Assembly: GCA_964490175.1 (NCBI GenBank)
Contig: CAZBAI010000030.1
Location: 1 to 15,535, forward strand
Length of the DNA stretch: 15,535 bases
Source of the DNA: RGIG3077 sp964490175
Lineage (GTDB): Bacteria > Bacillota > Clostridia > Oscillospirales > Ruminococcaceae
Direction: 5' to 3'
Shown: positions 14,633-15,535 of the stretch, piece after piece
How positions within the stretch are numbered: the first letter of the stretch is position 1
How the letters are laid out: each line of letters begins with the position of its first letter
Program-made: the position numbers and the translations under genes
Notes under the pieces: generated by a model
What the model was told of the DNA's origin: nothing
Databases searched by the model: none
Seen by the model: only the letters and a program-made list of their open reading frames with translations

Positions 14633-14821
14633 TTTTCTGTATCTGAATTTGCAATAGAACTCAAGGAACGATATGGCGAAGAATTGAGAAAAGAACAATT
14701 TGAGTGTCCGCTTTGTGGTGGACGGTTGGTAAAACGCTCCGGTCCGTATGGCGAATTTTTCGGATGTTCCAATTACCGCACAAACGGGTGCAAATATAAA
14801 AGAAATATAAATCATAAATAA
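14633..14821 (+). pseudogene. Start-less remnant with topoisomerase-type C4 zinc ribbon
   Basis: The plus-strand frame after a TGA at 14630-14632 encodes about 62 residues to a TAA at 14819-14821 and contains no ATG or GTG start. Its C-terminal half is a clear zf-C4 topoisomerase ribbon: CPLCGGRLVKR, then GPYGEFFGCSNY, then GCKYK, with Cys codons at 14705, 14714, 14765 and 14789. In intact proteins this domain ends type IA topoisomerases and also nuclease or helicase proteins of accessory DNA. Upstream of the TGA the same frame stays open only briefly before AT-rich, non-coding-looking sequence. It therefore looks like the 3' end of a larger gene left after deletion or insertion. A tiny protein from TTG 14684 cannot be excluded but lacks a good ribosome site. 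Confidence 0.7.
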
Positions 14822-14871
14822 TAGGGTCTTAGGGTGTCCCTAACGAATACCGTTTTGGAGCCGCAGGAGTA

Positions 14872-14923
14872 AAAACAGTCTGCTCGCTCAGATAATGCAG
14901 ATTATCGTGCAGTAGACTGTTTT
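14872..14923. terminator. Compound hairpin, terminator-like on both strands
   Basis: AAAACAGTCT (14872-14881) pairs with AGACTGTTTT (14914-14923) over 10 bp, and a second small hairpin (GATAAT-GCAG-ATTATC, 14891-14906) sits inside. On the minus strand the outer stem ends in five T. On the plus strand it follows the zinc-ribbon remnant by about 50 bases. The word GTCTGCTCGCT in its left arm recurs at 14945-14955. Apart from this and the next hairpin, 14822-15040 shows no gene. Confidence 0.55.
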
Positions 14924-14988
14924 GCGAAAGTGGATAACCAAATGGTCTGCTCGCTATGAATAAACAGCAACTTAAAACTCACAACAAT

Positions 14989-15031
14989 AAAGGCACAGTC
15001 AACGGATTTTTCGTTCGTCGGCTGTGCCTTT
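14989..15031 (-). terminator. Hairpin terminator candidate after the tnpV unit
   Basis: AAAGGCACAG (14989-14998) and CTGTGCCTTT (15022-15031) pair perfectly, and further inner pairing extends the stem to about 17 positions around a short loop. It lies 10 bases after the stop of the minus-strand 57-aa gene, where the sequence continues TTTATTGTTGT. The T-tract is modest, so efficiency is uncertain. Confidence 0.6.
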
Positions 15032-15040
15032 GCTGTTGCA

Positions 15041-15214
15041 TTATGGTGTTATAATCTTTACTTTTTTCTTCTTGGAACGCAGAATTTTTATTATGGTATC
15101 GTCTATTCCGTCGGTATATTTACCTGCCGAAATGAGAGCGTTTTTCTTTGAAATAAGACTTTGAATTATCAAATTTCGTTCCTCATCGGTAAGGTATAAA
15201 TGATATTTTCTCAT
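15041..15214 (-). CDS. Small Lys-rich protein coupled to tnpV
   Basis: This 57-aa protein starts MRKYHLYLTDEERNLIIQSL, has a second helical stretch around NALISAGKYTDGIDD, and ends in a basic KKKKVKI segment. ATG 15214 overlaps the TGA of the upstream tnpV in ATGA, so translation is probably coupled. I recall similar short proteins beginning with KYHxYLTDEER in mobile elements of gut Clostridia, where they accompany TnpV or mobilisation genes; that is memory of the pattern, not a search result. No enzymatic motif is present. The basic tail could contact nucleic acid, which is inference. Confidence 0.75.
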   Translation of the reverse strand: MRKYHLYLTDEERNLIIQSLISKKNALISAGKYTDGIDDTIIKILRSKKKKVKIITP

Positions 15215-15535
15215 ATAAAAATCACTTCCGAATTTACAATTTCGGTTGCTCGATTACGGATATTATTCATCTTGCAAATCCATTTCATAGGTGAATTTGC
15301 TTTCAAACTTTCCGTAACATTTTCTTTTTCGGCAAGTGATTTTACCGTCTGCTCAAACATTTTTTGTGCCTGTTTTTCGATGTCCGCAATGTAACTGCCA
15401 AGCGTTCCGGCGGTTAGCAAATTGTAATATCTAACTCGATGATGTTCTTTGAGATACCGTCTGTGTCGCTCTCCCCATACACCGATTTCATAATTCGTTT
15501 CGTTAGGCAATGCAACACAAGGCAATCGGTAATCA
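15211..15535 (-). CDS. tnpV: TnpV family transposon-encoded protein (5' end beyond window)
   Basis: The minus-strand frame is open to the window edge and gives about 107 residues. The core reads IGVWGERHRRYLKEHHRVRY, then YNLLTAGTLGSYIADIEKQA, and the C-terminal part has WICKMNNIRNRATEIVNSE. These are the conserved blocks of TnpV, a roughly 120-aa accessory protein of Tn4451-like and other clostridial elements; its biochemical role is not established as far as I know. The residues DYRLP just inside the edge match the start of the conserved region, so only about 15-20 residues should be missing. It marks this end of the window as mobile-element DNA. The 57-aa gene overlaps its stop codon. Confidence 0.85.
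   Translation of the reverse strand, partial: DYRLPCVALPNETNYEIGVWGERHRRYLKEHHRVRYYNLLTAGTLGSYIADIEKQAQKMFEQTVKSLAEKENVTESLKANSPMKWICKMNNIRNRATEIVNSEVIFI

Noticed and set aside
14561..14815. Minus-strand frames opposite the zinc-ribbon remnant
   Set aside because: The plus strand has a clear C4 zinc ribbon. The opposite frames show no domain and no good ribosome site.
14872..14955. Short direct repeats considered as a CRISPR array
   Set aside because: Only two 11-base copies exist, without regular repeat-spacer structure or cas genes.
14956..15054. 32-aa plus-strand frame starting ATGAATAAACAG
   Set aside because: It runs straight through the long hairpin, ends in a Cys-rich nonsense-like stretch and has no ribosome site.

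Overview
The window is chromosomal DNA from a low- to mid-GC Gram-positive bacterium. It is most likely a member of class Clostridia, of the Ruminococcaceae/Oscillospirales type. The basis is inference from an RpoC without the large proteobacterial insertions, strong AAGGAG ribosome sites, a TTGACA/TATAAT promoter, and a gut-Firmicutes type TnpV module at the right end. No species can be named from the sequence.

Left block (1-4310): the 3' end of rpoB with a very acidic C-terminal tail, a 109-bp gap carrying a perfect 10-bp hairpin, then complete rpoC and a strong intrinsic terminator. RpoC has an extra six-cysteine cluster (residues 209-226) that is absent from my recollection of the B. subtilis protein.

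Middle block (4311-14078): a nearly complete arginine biosynthesis operon, argG - unknown two-TM protein - argH - argC (short, type 2 form) - argJ - unknown two-TM PH-like protein - argB - argD - argF. It starts from a near-perfect sigma-A promoter (4424-4452) preceded by several ArgR/AhrC-type operator-like palindromes, and ends in an intrinsic terminator (14040-14078). Together the enzymes carry glutamate to arginine by the acetyl-recycling route: ArgJ moves the acetyl group from N-acetylornithine to glutamate; ArgB, ArgC and ArgD make N-acetylornithine; ArgF, ArgG and ArgH convert ornithine to arginine through citrulline and argininosuccinate. No argA, argR or carAB is seen. ArgB carries features of the arginine-inhibited class, so both transcriptional and feedback control are plausible. 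The two membrane proteins sit in operon spacing among the arg genes and have no assigned function. The one sizeable internal gap (6444-6639) holds a long imperfect hairpin.

Right block (14079-15535): an accessory, mobile-element-like region, mostly on the minus strand. It contains a 100-aa unknown protein followed by a 33-aa mini-ORF. Next is a start-less plus-strand remnant encoding a topoisomerase-type C4 zinc ribbon, then a non-coding stretch with two large hairpins and short repeats. The window ends with a 57-aa Lys-rich protein translationally coupled to a TnpV-family protein that runs off the edge.
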